Shown: one piece after another, positions 1 through 12,100 of the stretch | Layout of the letters: each line of letters starts with the position of its first letter | How positions within the stretch are numbered: the stretch's first letter is position 1 | DNA from: Ctenosaura bakeri | Taxonomy: Eukaryota; Chordata; Lepidosauria; Squamata; Iguanidae | Assembly (NCBI GenBank): GCA_948474755.1 | Contig: CAOLHI010001314.1 | Coordinates: forward strand, 372,001 to 436,000 | DNA: 64,000 bases | Direction of reading: 5' to 3' | Made by a program: the position numbers and the translations under genes | The notes under the pieces: generated by a model | What the model saw: the letters and a program-made list of their open reading frames with translations, nothing else | Database searches by the model: none | What the model was told of the DNA's origin: nothing

Positions 1-1718
1 CAAGTGTGTCCAAGCAACATCAGTGTGTGATCAGGATGGCAAAAGCTGTTAATGAGGAAGAACACACAAGTGAGGAGAGGTTGCAGCAGATTGCATTTTC
101 TCTCCTGGGAAGGAGAGTCTCCTGGGAAGGGCAACCCTTCCTCTTCTCTCCCACCTGCTAAGCTAACTGAATGCAAACTACTTTTGTACTGTGAACTCAG
201 TCTGCAGCAGCTGATGTAAGCTGAAGACAGAGGAGAGGGAAACTGCAACATATTAAAAGCAGCTGAAAAAGTGGGATGACCAAAGTTTAATCAGGACTGT
301 CCCTGCTGAATCAAAACAGTTGCCCATGATACGTCTGGTGGTTTCCCAGCTGTTTAATGCCCCCCTCTTCTAAAATTCAAAAAGGGTGAACTGCTTCTCC
401 CAAGGCTGCCCTGTCAACAGTAAGAGCTTTAACCTAAAGTTGGTGGGATTTATTTTCTTCCATCCTTTTTACCTTTGGCTCTACCCACTAGGGGAATCTG
501 GCCCCCGAGAACCTTCTGAAATTGAGCAGAGGGGTGGGAAAACTTTTTCTTCTCTAGGGCTAGATTTCTTTGGGGGTAAAGTTGAGGGTAGGCTATTGAC
601 CACCTCTTCTCTCACTCCCCTCCCATCTTCTCTACCCAGTGGGCTGCCAGGGAAGGGAAGTCCTCTGTTGCCAGGTGTCTGGATGCACTGCTGTCAAAGG
701 GGTTTTCAAATCAGTCAAGGCTTTGGGCTACAGGTTGCCCACTCTCTGACTTAGGTGAAGGAGGGAGGTTTGGAATTAAATGGAGACCAACAAAAAATGG
801 GGAAAGCTGGAATGAGGGAAGTAATTTTCAGAAAGTAATTAGCTGTTGTTGTTGTTGTTGTTGGTTGTAGTACTACTACTAGTAGTAAACCCTTCCCCCC
901 CCCCCAAAATTTGGGCCACAGACTCAGCCCAGTTTCCCAACCAGAACAGGATCAGGAGTCTGCAGTCCTCCAGAGATGGTTGGACTTTGGCTGTAGTCAG
1001 CCCCAATCAGCATGGCTAATGATAAGGGACAATGGGAATCACCATCCAATTATATCTGAAAGGCCGCTGGTTTCCCACCTGATCTAAACCATTCAGGGGA
1101 AAAAGACAAAACTTTAGCTAGAGAGTCATTACTAAGTAGCAGGAAAGGTCCATATTTTGAGTGTTTTGTAAAGTCTCAGATCATGAAGGAGGAGTGTCCA
1201 TCTCCCAAAATATGCCAGTGTATTTCAGATCTATAATTAAATTTTTAATGCATCAACTAATTAAATCTTTTGTATTTAATCACCTAGCTTTGTTTTTTCG
1301 CACGCTTGATATGGTTCCCCCGCCCTTTGTTGTTGCCAAAATGATTTGGGACCAGAACGTTTAATGGACTGTAGACCTGCCCACGCTTTCTAGTCTATAG
1401 GGAGGTCTCAATTCTCATCCTATTACTTTGCAAGGATGGGAGACAGGGCCTTACTGTTGTGGGTCCCCAGCTATAGAACTCCCACCTTGGTAAATTTTCA
1501 GTTGGCCCTTTTTATGGCAGTTCTTAGCTGGTGGTACCAAAGTCTGGAAGTTTCGCTTGGCATTTGACTTCCCTGCTATCTTTTTATTTTGACACTGATT
1601 TAATCCTCTTTGTTAGTGTAATAACATTCTATCTCTGTCCTCACAGAAGTGCTTTCTTGCTTCTTCTATTAAGCTACAGTTCAATAACGGTGTGATTTTG
1701 ATCGCCCTTGTGCTGCAG
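1..1718. other. Intron or upstream sequence of the receptor gene, no exon recognised
   Basis: No receptor exon for the extracellular domain or TM1-TM4 can be found here, so the 5' half of the receptor gene lies left of the window. The stretch holds a GTT microsatellite (about 842-872), a C-run near 894-905 and a degenerate interspersed repeat at about 961-1085. That repeat is of the common reptile type whose consensus reads like a palindromic 'tggactacaactcccat ... gccagcatggcc' block. Confidence 0.6.
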
Positions 1719-1788
1719 GTGCTGGGGAGAGAATGAAAACATGGCCTACTGGTGGATTATTCGCATCCCTATTTTGCTTGCCTCTGTG
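1719..1788 (+). CDS. Receptor exon: ECL2 and start of TM5
   Basis: Encodes CWGENENMAYWWIIRIPI and the start of TM5. The Cys-Trp pair is the class B ECL2 signature. The exon is bounded by ctgcag and gtaagt, and its first base belongs to a split codon. Confidence 0.85.
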
Positions 1789-4700
1789 GTAAGTACTTCC
1801 CCTTGATCTGCTGGCCAGGGTCACAGTGGTGGCTGCAGAAAGGAGGAAAATTGGAGCTTGGAAGGGGACTTTTGGGACCATACATCCCGGAATGACTAGA
1901 AGATTTCAGAACTGTAGTCCAGGGAAATCATTTTTCCAAGCTCTGGGATGGTGACAGGCTTTTTATACTCAAATCTTGGAAAGAGAATAGCAGCAACTTC
2001 TGGGACCAGCATGGCTCCTGACATCACATGGCTCATTTCTCCTTCATGATTGACGCGGGAGGAAAGAAACTGTCAGCACCCAACATCTTTGGGCACAGCC
2101 AGTAGAGGTGCAAAGTCCTGCTAGGAGCACCTGCTGTTGTCTGCCTCACATCTCCCTTTTCTGATGCTTTGGAGTTCTGGGGCAGTGATCAATCACCATT
2201 TTAAATTTCCCAAAATGCCCCAGAAAAGAATGCACAACCTCTGTGGCTCCAGGGACCAATTTTCCAACCACAGAACTGACTCTGGGCCATAAATACAGCA
2301 AAAGAAAGCAGAACTGGCCTGAAGTTTACTACCAGTTTTGTAAAAACTGGGTGAGGGAAAAGAGAAGGCTGTGTCTTTTTAAAAAGGAGAGTCACCGCTC
2401 TTGGAGGCTTCCAGGAATGGCCATTTTGCTTGTTCAGATGCTTTGTTTTTTTGTGGTAGGGTGGCTGCACCGTCTGGAATGGACAGACTGGTGAATCCAT
2501 ATGCAGTCATACCTTTCCCTTACTTGGTCTAGAATGGTACTATGGCAGGAATGTGTTGAGGGAAAACTAAAGGGAGACTTGATACCTGCTTAGATTTACC
2601 TTCTGTTTGATTAGAACACCCAAGAAACACCAACCAGAGATAGTAGTGTGCTCAGGCCAATGAACACAAACATTAAGAATTCAGGAGTTAGGTCCCTCAG
2701 GGCAACACACTCAGCTAGGAATAACACCTTCATACAAAAACCCAATCCTGTTTTTTTCCAGCAAAACAATTTATCTAGAGCAAGTCACTATGCTAAAGTA
2801 ATTGGGAGCTGGAGGCACTTGCCAATATACAGCAAATCATGCAGAGATCTACCAATAGATCTTGAGCTACTTCCTGCCTACGATATGTAGTTTCATCAGG
2901 TACTTAGAACCTCCCCTAGAAAGTTCTAAGCACCTCACCAAAGTACAAATTGTCCTGTGGTTACACTCCAGACCTTTTCTTCCCTTTCACCTTTTCTTTT
3001 TCTCCCCTCCAGTTGCCCAGATCATTCTCCTTTTTAAAAGCTTCCTCTCCCTCTTGAACATTCCTTCTCTCCAGAGCACTGAGGATCATGCTGTCCTCCT
3101 TTTCTTCTGCCTTATATTTATTTTAAGTGCACAAAGGAAACTTACTATGAAACTAAATAATAGACAATTTATCTATATGGAAACAGTAAAGCACAGATAA
3201 TATGCCACACAGGAATGGTAGAGCTGCATCTCTCTCTGCACAAGGGGGTCTTACTTTTGTTAACAATTAAAGTCCTTTAATAACCTTGTGGTGTGTTTGC
3301 TCTCCTTCCCAGATCAACCTGCTGATCTTCACGCAGATCCTCAGGGTAATCCTGGCCAAGTTACGAGCCAATCAGAAGGGTTATGCAGACTATAAACTGC
3401 GGTGAGTTTGATGTCCAGCTGGCTGAGCCCACAAGGAGAGCTGCTGTTAGGCTTCACAATTGTTAGGCTTTGCAAAGGAGAACTGTCCTTTCGCTCTGAC
3501 CATCTCCCGTTCTATGCTGTTCCTTCCAGATTAGCCAAAGCCACTCTCACTCTCGTCCCTCTCTTTGGGATTCATGAAGTGGTCTTCATCTTTGCCACAG
3601 ATGAGCAAACCACAGGAATCTTGCGTTACATCAAAGTTTTCTTCACACTCTTCCTTAACTCCTTCCAGGTAAAGTCTGGCTTGGATTTTGAATTATTTCA
3701 CAAAGGAAAGAAACGCTCACTTTTAGTTCCCACCTTCCACCACCTTCTCTGACAAACATTTTCCAGGTAAATGTTACCCTACAAATCTTTGTCCCGGGAA
3801 CACTTCTGCCTCTTGACAGTTTGTGATGCACATTTAGGGATAGTGCAGAGACAGACAAGCAGAACAGGCTCTGGGCTCGAGGCCAAACATTAGTAAAATG
3901 CCTTGGGTGGCTCTCCACAAGGAATCTTTATTACAGCATGTCCTGAATTTGGTTTTATTTTTGCACTTCACAGGGCACACCGAGCTGTTTTAGTTCAATT
4001 TTGTACTGGGTTCCTTCCCAGCATAAATTCAGAGCAAGGGTATGTGTGTTTGTAAAGTACATACAGATCTCTCATTTGCACATAATCCAGCAATTGGCAG
4101 ACCATACAGATCATAAGTAGCAACCTCAGATTTTTAAAAACTTCCTTACAGATGCTCATATACTGGATCATACTAGCTGTATGTTTATATATTTATCTGA
4201 ATATGTGCAGCTTCAAAGGTCTTGTCAGTTCATATATTTGTTTGACCCTGACCAGGTGGTACCCTGGCTTCCATTCCCCCTGCTGAGAACCACATCGCTC
4301 ATTTTGTGAGCACTTCCCGAACTTTGCAGCAATTTCTCTCCAGTGAGCTGCAGAGATAGATGCTAACATGATTATGTATGCCTACATGTGCAGGGTTCAG
4401 GCTCAAAAAGGTATGACAGTATTGACAGGTGGAGAGATCGTGCAGTGCTGCGTATGGGTACAGGATCCTGGGCTGGATAAATGGCAAGCCTTGCAAAAAC
4501 AAAAAATACAAACACCTGATCAGGTGACCTCATTACATTCAAGACATACCCTTGCTAAGGGTCAAATCCAAGGCTAAACCAGATCATGGAAGACACATAA
4601 AAAGGACAAGAAAAAAGCATGCATTACAGGGGAAAAAATATCACAATAAAACTTATTGTTTCAACTCCTGTTTTAAGTCCTGAGGATAAGAAAAGACTAG

Positions 4701-7700
4701 GATTTCAGGTGGGGTCTACAAACACTATGTGTCAACAAAGGGCTAGAAATAAGACTGAAGTTGCATTTCCAGCTCAGTGTAAGCTGAATTGGAGATCTTC
4801 ATCAGGCAATTGGAATAGATCAGCCTCTCACTGCAGACTTTGTGGCTATAGGACAGTTTGGAAAAGTTACTTTTTGGGCTACAGATCACAAAATCCCACT
4901 AGTAGCATAAGATTCTGGGAGCTATAGTCAAAAATAACTTTTCCAGGCTTTGCACTCCAGAGCATTTAGAGACAGGGATACATTCTGTACAATGCTTCAG
5001 CTTTTTCAGGACTAATTACGCCTGTTATTATCTAAGTTTTCTGGGAGGGATTATGTGTTCTGTTGATCTTAACAGTTTTGCTGATTTGACTTGTAGTTAT
5101 TGAAAAAGTTGCTGCTTTCTTTAGTGTTGTGGTTAAGCTAGGAACCGAGTTGACAATTTAACAATCCAGAATAAATTGCTCAATGTATACATGCATTTTT
5201 GATTTCTGATCTGGTCACTGGCTGCAAGAAACCAAAACAAATTTCCTATCATACCCAAAGTTATTCTGAGGCACTGCAAGAGGAGGGATAACAGTCTTAG
5301 GTCTGTTGACACAAAAGCAACAAGTCTTGTGCTATCTTAAAGGCTAACAAGTTGACATAAGCTTCCACGGACCACTTCATAAGCTTTTGCCCAATAAAAC
5401 CTGTTATGTCATTAACAGAAGTGCAAGAGGTTTTGCTGTTGCTTCTCTCAGGGACTGTCACCAATGAAAAATGACAGGCAGTTCCCAGCCACAGCTGCCC
5501 TCTGGGGTGAGGGGAATCAGGCCACAGTCAAAACAATGAATCCAGTGACTAGGGCAAAGCTTTCCAAACTTTTCATGTTGGTGACACACTTTTTTAGACA
5601 TACATCATTTCACGACACAGTAACTGAGTAAGTAACTTGGCAAGTGAAAGCAGCCCCTCCACCCGAGCCTGGACCACTGCTCTTGCTGGGGTCTTCCTTG
5701 GTTCGGGGTGGCAGTGGCAGTGGCAGCAGCAGGAGAGGCTGCCCCTCCACCCAGACCTGGCTTGCCGCCTCCACCCTCGCTGGGGTCTTCCTTGAACCAG
5801 GGAGGCAGTGGTGACAGAAGCAGGAAAGGCAATCCCTCCATCAGGCCTGGCCCACTGCCACCCTTGCCAGGTTCTTCCACAGCCCCAGGGCAATGGCAGA
5901 AGAAGAGGCAGCCCCTCCACCCGGACCTTATATGCCACCGCCACCCTTGCCAGGGTTTTCCTCAGCCCGGGGCAGCCCCTTCCCCAGGGCCTCGCCCACC
6001 ATGGAGGCAGGAGAAGCAGCCCTCCACTCATTATGTTTACGTGACACACCTACAACTGCAACCGACAGAATAATGTATCGCAACACACAGTTTGGAAAGC
6101 TCTGGACTAGGGTAACAATGGAAAAATAACCGTGAGGGTTTGTTGAACAAGACTGACCAGAGACAATGGACATTGAAGTACAAGTGAGTTCACTCCCAGC
6201 TCAAAGATGACCTGCATGTTCACATAAATGGGATGCATTCAAGAGCCATGCTTTTCAGTGGGGCTTATGTGGAAAACCTTTTGCTTAATTATCACAAGGT
6301 ACAGAAACAATCACAAGGGGCAATACTTGGATTGCTATTTATTGCGAGTACTATTTACACATCCTCCTAAACATATTTCAGGTGCAAACTGGTCCACTGC
6401 AGGTCAGATTTTCTGTGGGCTTCTTTGGTTATGTCAGTAGCTAAAGCACCACCAGAAGTCATGCTCCACCCTATTGGAACAAAGAGTTTAAACTCATGTT
6501 GAGTTTTCCTCTCATCTATCACAGGGTTTCCTGGTTGCTGTACTTTACTGCTTTGCAAATAAGGAGGTAGGTAATACCCTTTCACTGAACTGATTGTCGA
6601 GGCCTGTAGCTGGGCTCATCCTGAGCAATATTTGAGAAGCCTGCACCTTTCCACCTTTGGAAGGGGCGCAAGCAGAGAGAAAATCTTGGGCTTCTGGTTA
6701 CGCTACCTGAATTTTTTTTATATTTCCAGTCTTTGGCCAGAATGCTTCCATTTTCCAAACAGACTTTAAGGCTTCTTTCCATCCACCCTGTAATGTAATG
6801 GAGTGGGGAGGGGCAGAATGCTTGAGGCACACAAGTTGAAAGCCACAGGTGTATTACAATGGCTCTCTGAAGCAGAATCACCAAACACATGGCCCTATCA
6901 TCACAATTATTTCTATTTTTGGTCTTTAGGTTGTGAGTGCTAATCCCTATATTGCCAAACAGAAAAATCTTTGGGGGGACCTTAAAACAAGGGGATGAGC
7001 AACTTAGTAAGGACTTGCATGTACTTAGCTGTCTTGGAATGCTGACAAGTAGTGATGGAGCTGTGACTGGAGTATCCTTTATACAGGCACTTTGCATTGT
7101 GACATGGTGTTGCAAAGTAAACAACAACCAGGCAGCAGCTGATGTCCCTGAAAAGGGATGCTTTACATTTTTAAAAAGTGTGCTTGTGTACGAAGGTGAT
7201 GATTTCTAATATGGCACGCGTATGCAAAATGTTTAGAAGACAGATCTCTGGATGCCCATGCTTCTTTTCTTAATGTCCTTTTAACTACAGTCCTCTCCCC
7301 ACATTTGCAGGTTTGACTTTAGCAGATTTGATTATTCATGAGGTACCCACTTGCCCCCCCATTCTCCCTCTCCCATTCTCTGGCCTTTTGCACAGGAAGG
7401 GGGAAAGATCTTCACTTCACTGCACTCTCCTGCCTGTCACCCGCGCAGGCACACTGGCAGCGGCTGGCAGGAGGGTGCGGGGGGAAAATCTTTACTCCCC
7501 TGCACTTTCCCACCTGCTGCCGCCCACATGGGAAAAAAGGAAGGGAGCACAGGCAGCGGGCAGGAGAGCACGGGGGAAAACTTTCCTTCTCCTTCACTCT
7601 CCTGCTTGTCCATGCGGGAGCAGAAGACCAAGGTAGGGCTTTTCCCCCTGCACTCTTCTGCCTTTCCCCTGGGCTGCGGCAACAGAAAGAATGAGAGAGG

Positions 7701-8185
7701 GGGGAATGATCACTGAGGCAGGGAGTTACTCGCAATTTTTTTAACTTCACAAGGGTTCTGTGCCCCTAACCCTTATGAATGTGGGGTTGTATTTGGTTAT
7801 ACCCTGCATTGATCAAGCTAACAAAACACGGTGACTGAGAGAATAACCAGTGAATCAGGCATCTTCTAGCCCAAAACTTACCCTCTCACAGGGGCACCCC
7901 ATCCACAGTGGGGAGAATCTTAGCTACATTCCATGGCTGTTTTCAGGAATATAAACTTGTTCGTTTCTTAAACTTTACTGGTCACCCAGAGTTTCTGGCA
8001 CCCTCAGTGCCCTGGGAGCAAAGGTTAGTAGACCAGCAATTGAGAGAGGACAAAGGTCTGCGTTCTGTAAAATCTCGGACGAAAACATGATGCAACTTTT
8101 CACTTTCATCCAGGTAAAGTCTGAAATGAAGAAGAAATGGCAGCTCTGGAAACTGGATCACCCAGCTCTCTGCTGCACTCAGTGA
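1719..8185 (+). CDS. Class B1 GPCR of the glucagon-receptor group, 3' half (probable GCRPR/GCGLR), partial
   Basis: Five exons (1719-1788, 3313-3401, 3530-3668, 6525-6566, 8114-8185) join in frame into 136 codons plus a stop; the first base completes a codon begun outside the window. The product would be a plasma-membrane peptide-hormone receptor coupling mainly to Gs. Visible hallmarks: the ECL2 Cys-Trp pair that bonds to TM3; TM5 with the family Asn (INLLIF); ICL3 KLRANQ; TM6 RLAKATLTLVPLFGIHEVVF with the P-x-x-G kink; and TM7 GFLVAVLYCFANKE on the 42-bp exon typical of this family. All splice sites are GT-AG. It resembles GCGR, GIPR and GLP1R about equally. The link to ANKS3, where mammals have no such gene, suggests the glucagon receptor-like receptor (GCRPR/GCGLR) of non-mammalian vertebrates. 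Family membership is certain; the subtype is inferred. The C-tail is very short (23 codons after the TM7 exon). Confidence 0.85.
3313..3401 (+). CDS. Receptor exon: TM5 end and ICL3
   Basis: Encodes INLLIFTQILRVILAKLR followed by ANQKGYADYKL and two bases of an Arg codon. The basic KLR segment is the G-protein-facing end of TM5. The donor is gtgagt. Confidence 0.87.
3530..3668 (+). CDS. Receptor exon: TM6, ECL3 and start of TM7
   Basis: The first base completes the Arg codon, followed by 46 codons that begin LAKATLTLVPLFGIHEVVF and end FLNSFQ. It carries the class B TM6 P-x-x-G motif and the conserved HEVVF and SFQ segments. The donor is gtaaag. Confidence 0.9.
5305..5410 (+). repeat. Reptile interspersed repeat fragment
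   Basis: The stretch reads like 'agtcttgtg..accttaaaggctaacaa ... cataagctt..ccacggacca', a non-coding repeat I recognise as common in reptile genomes. It lies in the intron before the TM7 exon. Confidence 0.5.
5547..6112. mobile_element. hAT-type non-autonomous DNA transposon with perfect 8-bp TSD
   Basis: Element 5555-6104 is flanked by an identical 8-bp duplication, gactaggg (5547-5554 and 6105-6112). Its inverted ends are CAAAGCTTTCCAAACT and AGTTTGGAAAGCTCTG. The interior is GC-rich, with degenerate subrepeats built on 'cccctccacccggacc', which open long spurious reading frames on both strands. No transposase remains. A related shorter copy lies at 27389-27668. Confidence 0.88.
6525..6566 (+). 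CDS. Receptor exon: TM7 (42 bp)
   Basis: A 14-codon exon, GFLVAVLYCFANKE, in phase 0 on both sides and bounded by cacag and gtaggt. Both the size and the sequence match the TM7 exon of glucagon-family receptors. It is too short to be called by a simple ORF search. Confidence 0.9.
7286..7792. mobile_element. Tigger-like (TA-flanked) non-autonomous DNA transposon
   Basis: The left end is TA + cagtcctctccccacattt. The right end (ccttatgaatgtggggttgta) is a degenerate inverted copy. The GC-rich interior creates several overlapping spurious ORFs on both strands (7313-7750). It belongs to the family seen at 30757, 34816, 36504, 42591 and 57210. Confidence 0.6.
8114..8185 (+). CDS. Receptor terminal exon: helix 8 and short C-tail
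   Basis: Encodes VKSEMKKKWQLW, the start of helix 8, and ends DHPALCCTQ before a TGA at 8183-8185. The family's tails are usually 50-70 residues, so this one is short. The stop overlaps a donor-like sequence (TCA|GTGAGG) after 8181, so splicing to another tail exon is possible; none was recognised downstream. Confidence 0.75.
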   Translation, partial: VKSEMKKKWQLWKLDHPALCCTQ

Positions 8186-8742
8186 GGATGAGGGAGGAAG
8201 ATGCTGCAAACCAGCACATCCTGTCAGGGCTCCCTTGAAACGGCAGCTTGTTGTCTGCTCTATAATGGACTACTTCAGACAGACGGAGGATTGCCCGGAG
8301 ATGACAGTCATCAACAGAGGTTACAGTCACAGCTCTGTTAGTAGGCCAAGGGTACCATTCAGAAAAAGGGTTTGAGGTGACTGTTCCAACTTGTGCAAAC
8401 TTGGAGAGTGGTGCTACTGGATCACAGAATCACAGAATGAGGAACCAGCCATGCTGCAGGAAGGATGGAGGGCTTGCCTTAAACTGCTAGAGCTCTACAC
8501 ATCGATGTGTATGTATCATATACCCCCCGAGCTCAGGACTGAGCATTGACCACGCAGTATTTGAGTTCATAAAAGGAGACCACGTGCCTTAGAAATACCC
8601 TCCGCCAGCTGGGCCCACTGGAGAGTTGCTGCTATTGATACTCACACCTCTGGTATATTTGGTATTGAAGAAACAAACTCTTCTGTCAAAATCATGGCCG
8701 AGGTGTTTGGTCTTCTGAGCCAAGATCAAGGCATGGAGGATG

Positions 8743-8748
8743 AATAAA
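8743..8748 (+). promoter_or_regulatory. Candidate polyadenylation signal AATAAA of the receptor gene
   Basis: This is a canonical AATAAA about 560 bases after the receptor stop on the same strand, with no better candidate closer. Use of the site is inferred. Confidence 0.4.
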
Positions 8749-8946
8749 GGAGAGCATGCAGGAGACAAGAAGCCAAGACTGTTCTGCCACCAGCTGACCA
8801 TCTCAGCTGATTAATCCTCTGTGCTCCAGGCACTGGTCAACTAACAGAGCTCTTTAGGGACCCAAGGACACTCCTTTCATCTGTAAAGCTGTGTGTGGAA
8901 CTCAAGGTTCATCTCCAAAGTGGACAAGCTCTTTGTGAGAACCTAG

Positions 8947-9177
8947 TACAACTGGCCCTCCACATCCATGGATTCTGTATCCACAGATTCAACCAATTAC
9001 AGCTTGAAAATACTCAAATACAAAAAGCAAACTTTGATTTTGCCATTTTGTATAAGAGACACCAATTTACTACAACAATTGTACATAATGGGACTTGAGC
9101 ACCCACAATTTTGGTATCCACGGGGGGGGGGGGGGGTCCTGAAAGCAAATCATAGTGGATACTGAGGGACCACTGTA
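8947..9177. mobile_element. Tigger/pogo-like MITE with TA target duplication
   Basis: The ends CAACTGGCCCTCCACATCC and, inverted, CAGTGGTCCCTCAGTATCC are flanked by TA on both sides. The interior 'ggtatccacgggg...tcctgaaa' closely resembles Tigger elements of the Tc1/mariner group. A 15-base G-run occupies 9122-9136. Confidence 0.75.
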
Positions 9178-12100
9178 TTCTTCTCAGTGTTTTCTCATAA
9201 CTGCAACATTCAGCAACCATTGTTCAGTGAAAAGGGGAAAAAAGTCCAGTGCCTCACTTCCTGAGTTCCATCATTAAATCTGGGGAAACTCTTTCAGTAT
9301 TTTCTCTGCATATCCTAACCTTCTTCAGGTCTCACACAAGTGATATGGGATACGCTTTGCATTTAAAACAGCTAGCATGACTTCTTTCACAGCAGCTCCA
9401 AAGCACTTTGCCACTCTACAGGGGGTGATATAATAGAAAAAGACCTCTTCCTCTTATTCTATACAGTAGTACTTCTTAAGCTGTTCTAAAAGGCATACTG
9501 GTGTGATGAAGGGGACTGAATCATGCCTTATTAAGCTACCATGCTGGAGGCAACTATAAACTCTAATGCAGCATTAATTTCTCTCTGCCCACTTTGCTTA
9601 TCTAGAAGCTGTAACATGGTCCTAAGGGAAAGAGTAAAGGTTCCCTGTTGCAACCAGGGGATCTGGTTCCCCAAGGCAGTCCCATGCCTAAGTGCTGACA
9701 GCTCTGGGGCAGAGGGACAAGTGAGGTGGCAGGAAACAGTATTAAGGCTGCCTTAAGAATTGCAAGACAATTTTGTCATTGACAATTTTGACTAGTGTTA
9801 GGTTTCCCTTTGTTTTATATCGAGGGGGGAAACCTATGGCACAAGGACAAAAACAGGGAGAACGTGGCTCTACATGAACATACCCTGCACTAGAAACCAC
9901 ACTGGAAGAGGCAAGTGGTCATACCATAGAAACATACATTTTGTAAAATAAAAAACACAAATAAATACTTTATAACAGAACAAGTGTTCCTTGGTGGCAG
10001 TAGAGGGAGGGAACAATCAGGAATGGGTTGGCAGGGAGATGTTTGGCTTTGGTAGTCAGTGAAGCCCAAATGTGGACTATGTGGAGCCCGCATTCGTGTA
10101 ACCTAATATCTTCAGACACTACACAGATAGAAGAGAACTTGAAGGACTGAAGGTCTGGAGGGAGGCAAACAAGAATCTGAAAAAAACAGCTGTTTGAATG
10201 TAGAAGGTCAGCATCTAGAACCTGCTCTGGGGTTCTGTTTCCTCTACAGAGCATTTTTTGGTAGCAGGAGGAGGTAGGCCAACAACAGAGTAGAACAGTG
10301 AGTTACTCCCACTAACCCATTTGAAAGTTTATGCGAACATAAAAAGATGAAACCACTACACAAATTCAAGTGTGAGCCATCCTAGACCTGATTTTTCCAG
10401 AAATGCCTTCTGTGACTAGCATAGCACTGGAAAGAGTTATCAAGATGAAAACCTATGAGGAGGTTATTCATGTTATAAGCTGAGATACGGTTGCTCAGAT
10501 TATGTCTGAAGGAATGGGAGCAAAAGGTTGTGGGCTAATGAGGTGATCTGCTGCCTCAAACATTACCACAGGAAAATGGTGGGTAACTAAGCTGCAGCTG
10601 TGAATACATGGACCAGAACTGTACTTCTGTCAAAGACAGAATGTGGAACTCGATGAAGCCCCAAAGCATTTGTGTACACGTGCAATCTACACAGCATCCA
10701 CAAGCAATCAGCACCTTGGAGGATTATGAGTCAAAATGATTTATTCACAAGGCATAGCATGTTAAAATCTGGTCACCAAAGGTAACGAGTTTGCTGTAAC
10801 AAAGGGAAATGTCTTCCCACAGCCCAGTGTTAAGACCCATTTGCCCAACAGAAGGAGCTAGGCCCAGCCTCCAATAACACCCTGAAGCAGAAGAAACAAC
10901 TCCTAGAGGGGGAGCATTAAGGTCAGCTGCTTCAGCAAACATGTATCTATGTGGCTGTAAAAAAGACATATCAGCCTTCCTCAACCTGATCACCTCCAAG
11001 TATCCTGTACTACAACTTGTCACCACCAGGCAGCATGGCAATGTAGCCTGGGGATGATATGTTTTGCAGTAGGACACCTCTGGCAGGGCCAGGCCCTTCT
11101 ACTGCACTTTGGGCTTTAAAATGGTCCAGATTTTCTGTTTAAAAACATTGCTGGGAGGAGTGTATCGAAACCTGATCTCAACATTTTTAAAAAAAAACAT
11201 AAACAGACATAATCTGGTTCTCATGAGCAGCAAATAAAGTGGTGAATCTATGTCTGAACTGTATTGCTTCTGACTTTAGCTGAGCTTTCCGGGGACTGAA
11301 TATTCTTCTGTTCCCTTTTTTAAAAATGTGTTTCCTACACGTTAAGAACAAATTGACCTAGAACCTTTGTCTCCAACAATTAATACAGTTTTTACCCCAA
11401 CCTCTAGAAATTTTAAACAGTAACTCAGAGGGGTGTTATAATTCAAAATATTCAGAGGGCACTGAGCACTGGAGGCTGAAATAGCAAATGGAAAGGTTAT
11501 CTTTCAAATGGAGGCACATTCAGTCCTTCAAACTCACCTCACAGCTGGAAGCAATACAGTTCAGCCCCAAGCTTATTTTATTTATTTTCTACTTGATATA
11601 TCTCATCTTGTCATGTATAAGATAAGGATACCTAATAATTTTAAGTGATAAAACTTCACAATATTAAACATAAAACCCCACAACATTTAAATTATCTGTT
11701 TGCCTCTTTTAGAAAATTAGGCTTAGCATGTGCAACAGAAACAGCAAACAGAACAAAGATGCCAGATCAGTTCCCCTCAGCTGAGGCTATCAGCAGCCAA
11801 GAAGTCTGTAAGGGCCACTTGTGATTCTATTAACATGGAGGAAGGAGAGATGTATACATTCTAGCACAGCATCCACCATTTGGCTCGAACAGGCACATTG
11901 CCCTCCCCTACACTTCACATCTGCGCATCTCAGGAAATGGGAAACAGAATTTGCCACAAATTATAGCCAAACCTGGTCCTGGGACTACTCAGCAGATAGG
12001 ATATAACATGTTTCTCCAATTCCTGTGTTACATTCCTGGTGCTTCCCATCACACAGGGTCTGAAGTTAGTGAAAGAACACATGACTCCATGTGGCCTCAC

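Noticed and set aside
5594..6129. Overlapping ORFs of 78-151 codons on both strands, Pro/Gly-rich
   Set aside because: They lie within the GC-rich interior of the hAT element 5555-6104; low complexity and open in many frames at once.
7313..7750. Five overlapping ORFs of 81-121 codons
   Set aside because: All fall in the GC-rich interior of a Tigger-like element, with no domain signal.
9122..9136. 15-base G-run as a possible regulatory G-quadruplex
   Set aside because: It is an expanded mononucleotide run inside a dead MITE; length is also prone to sequencing error.
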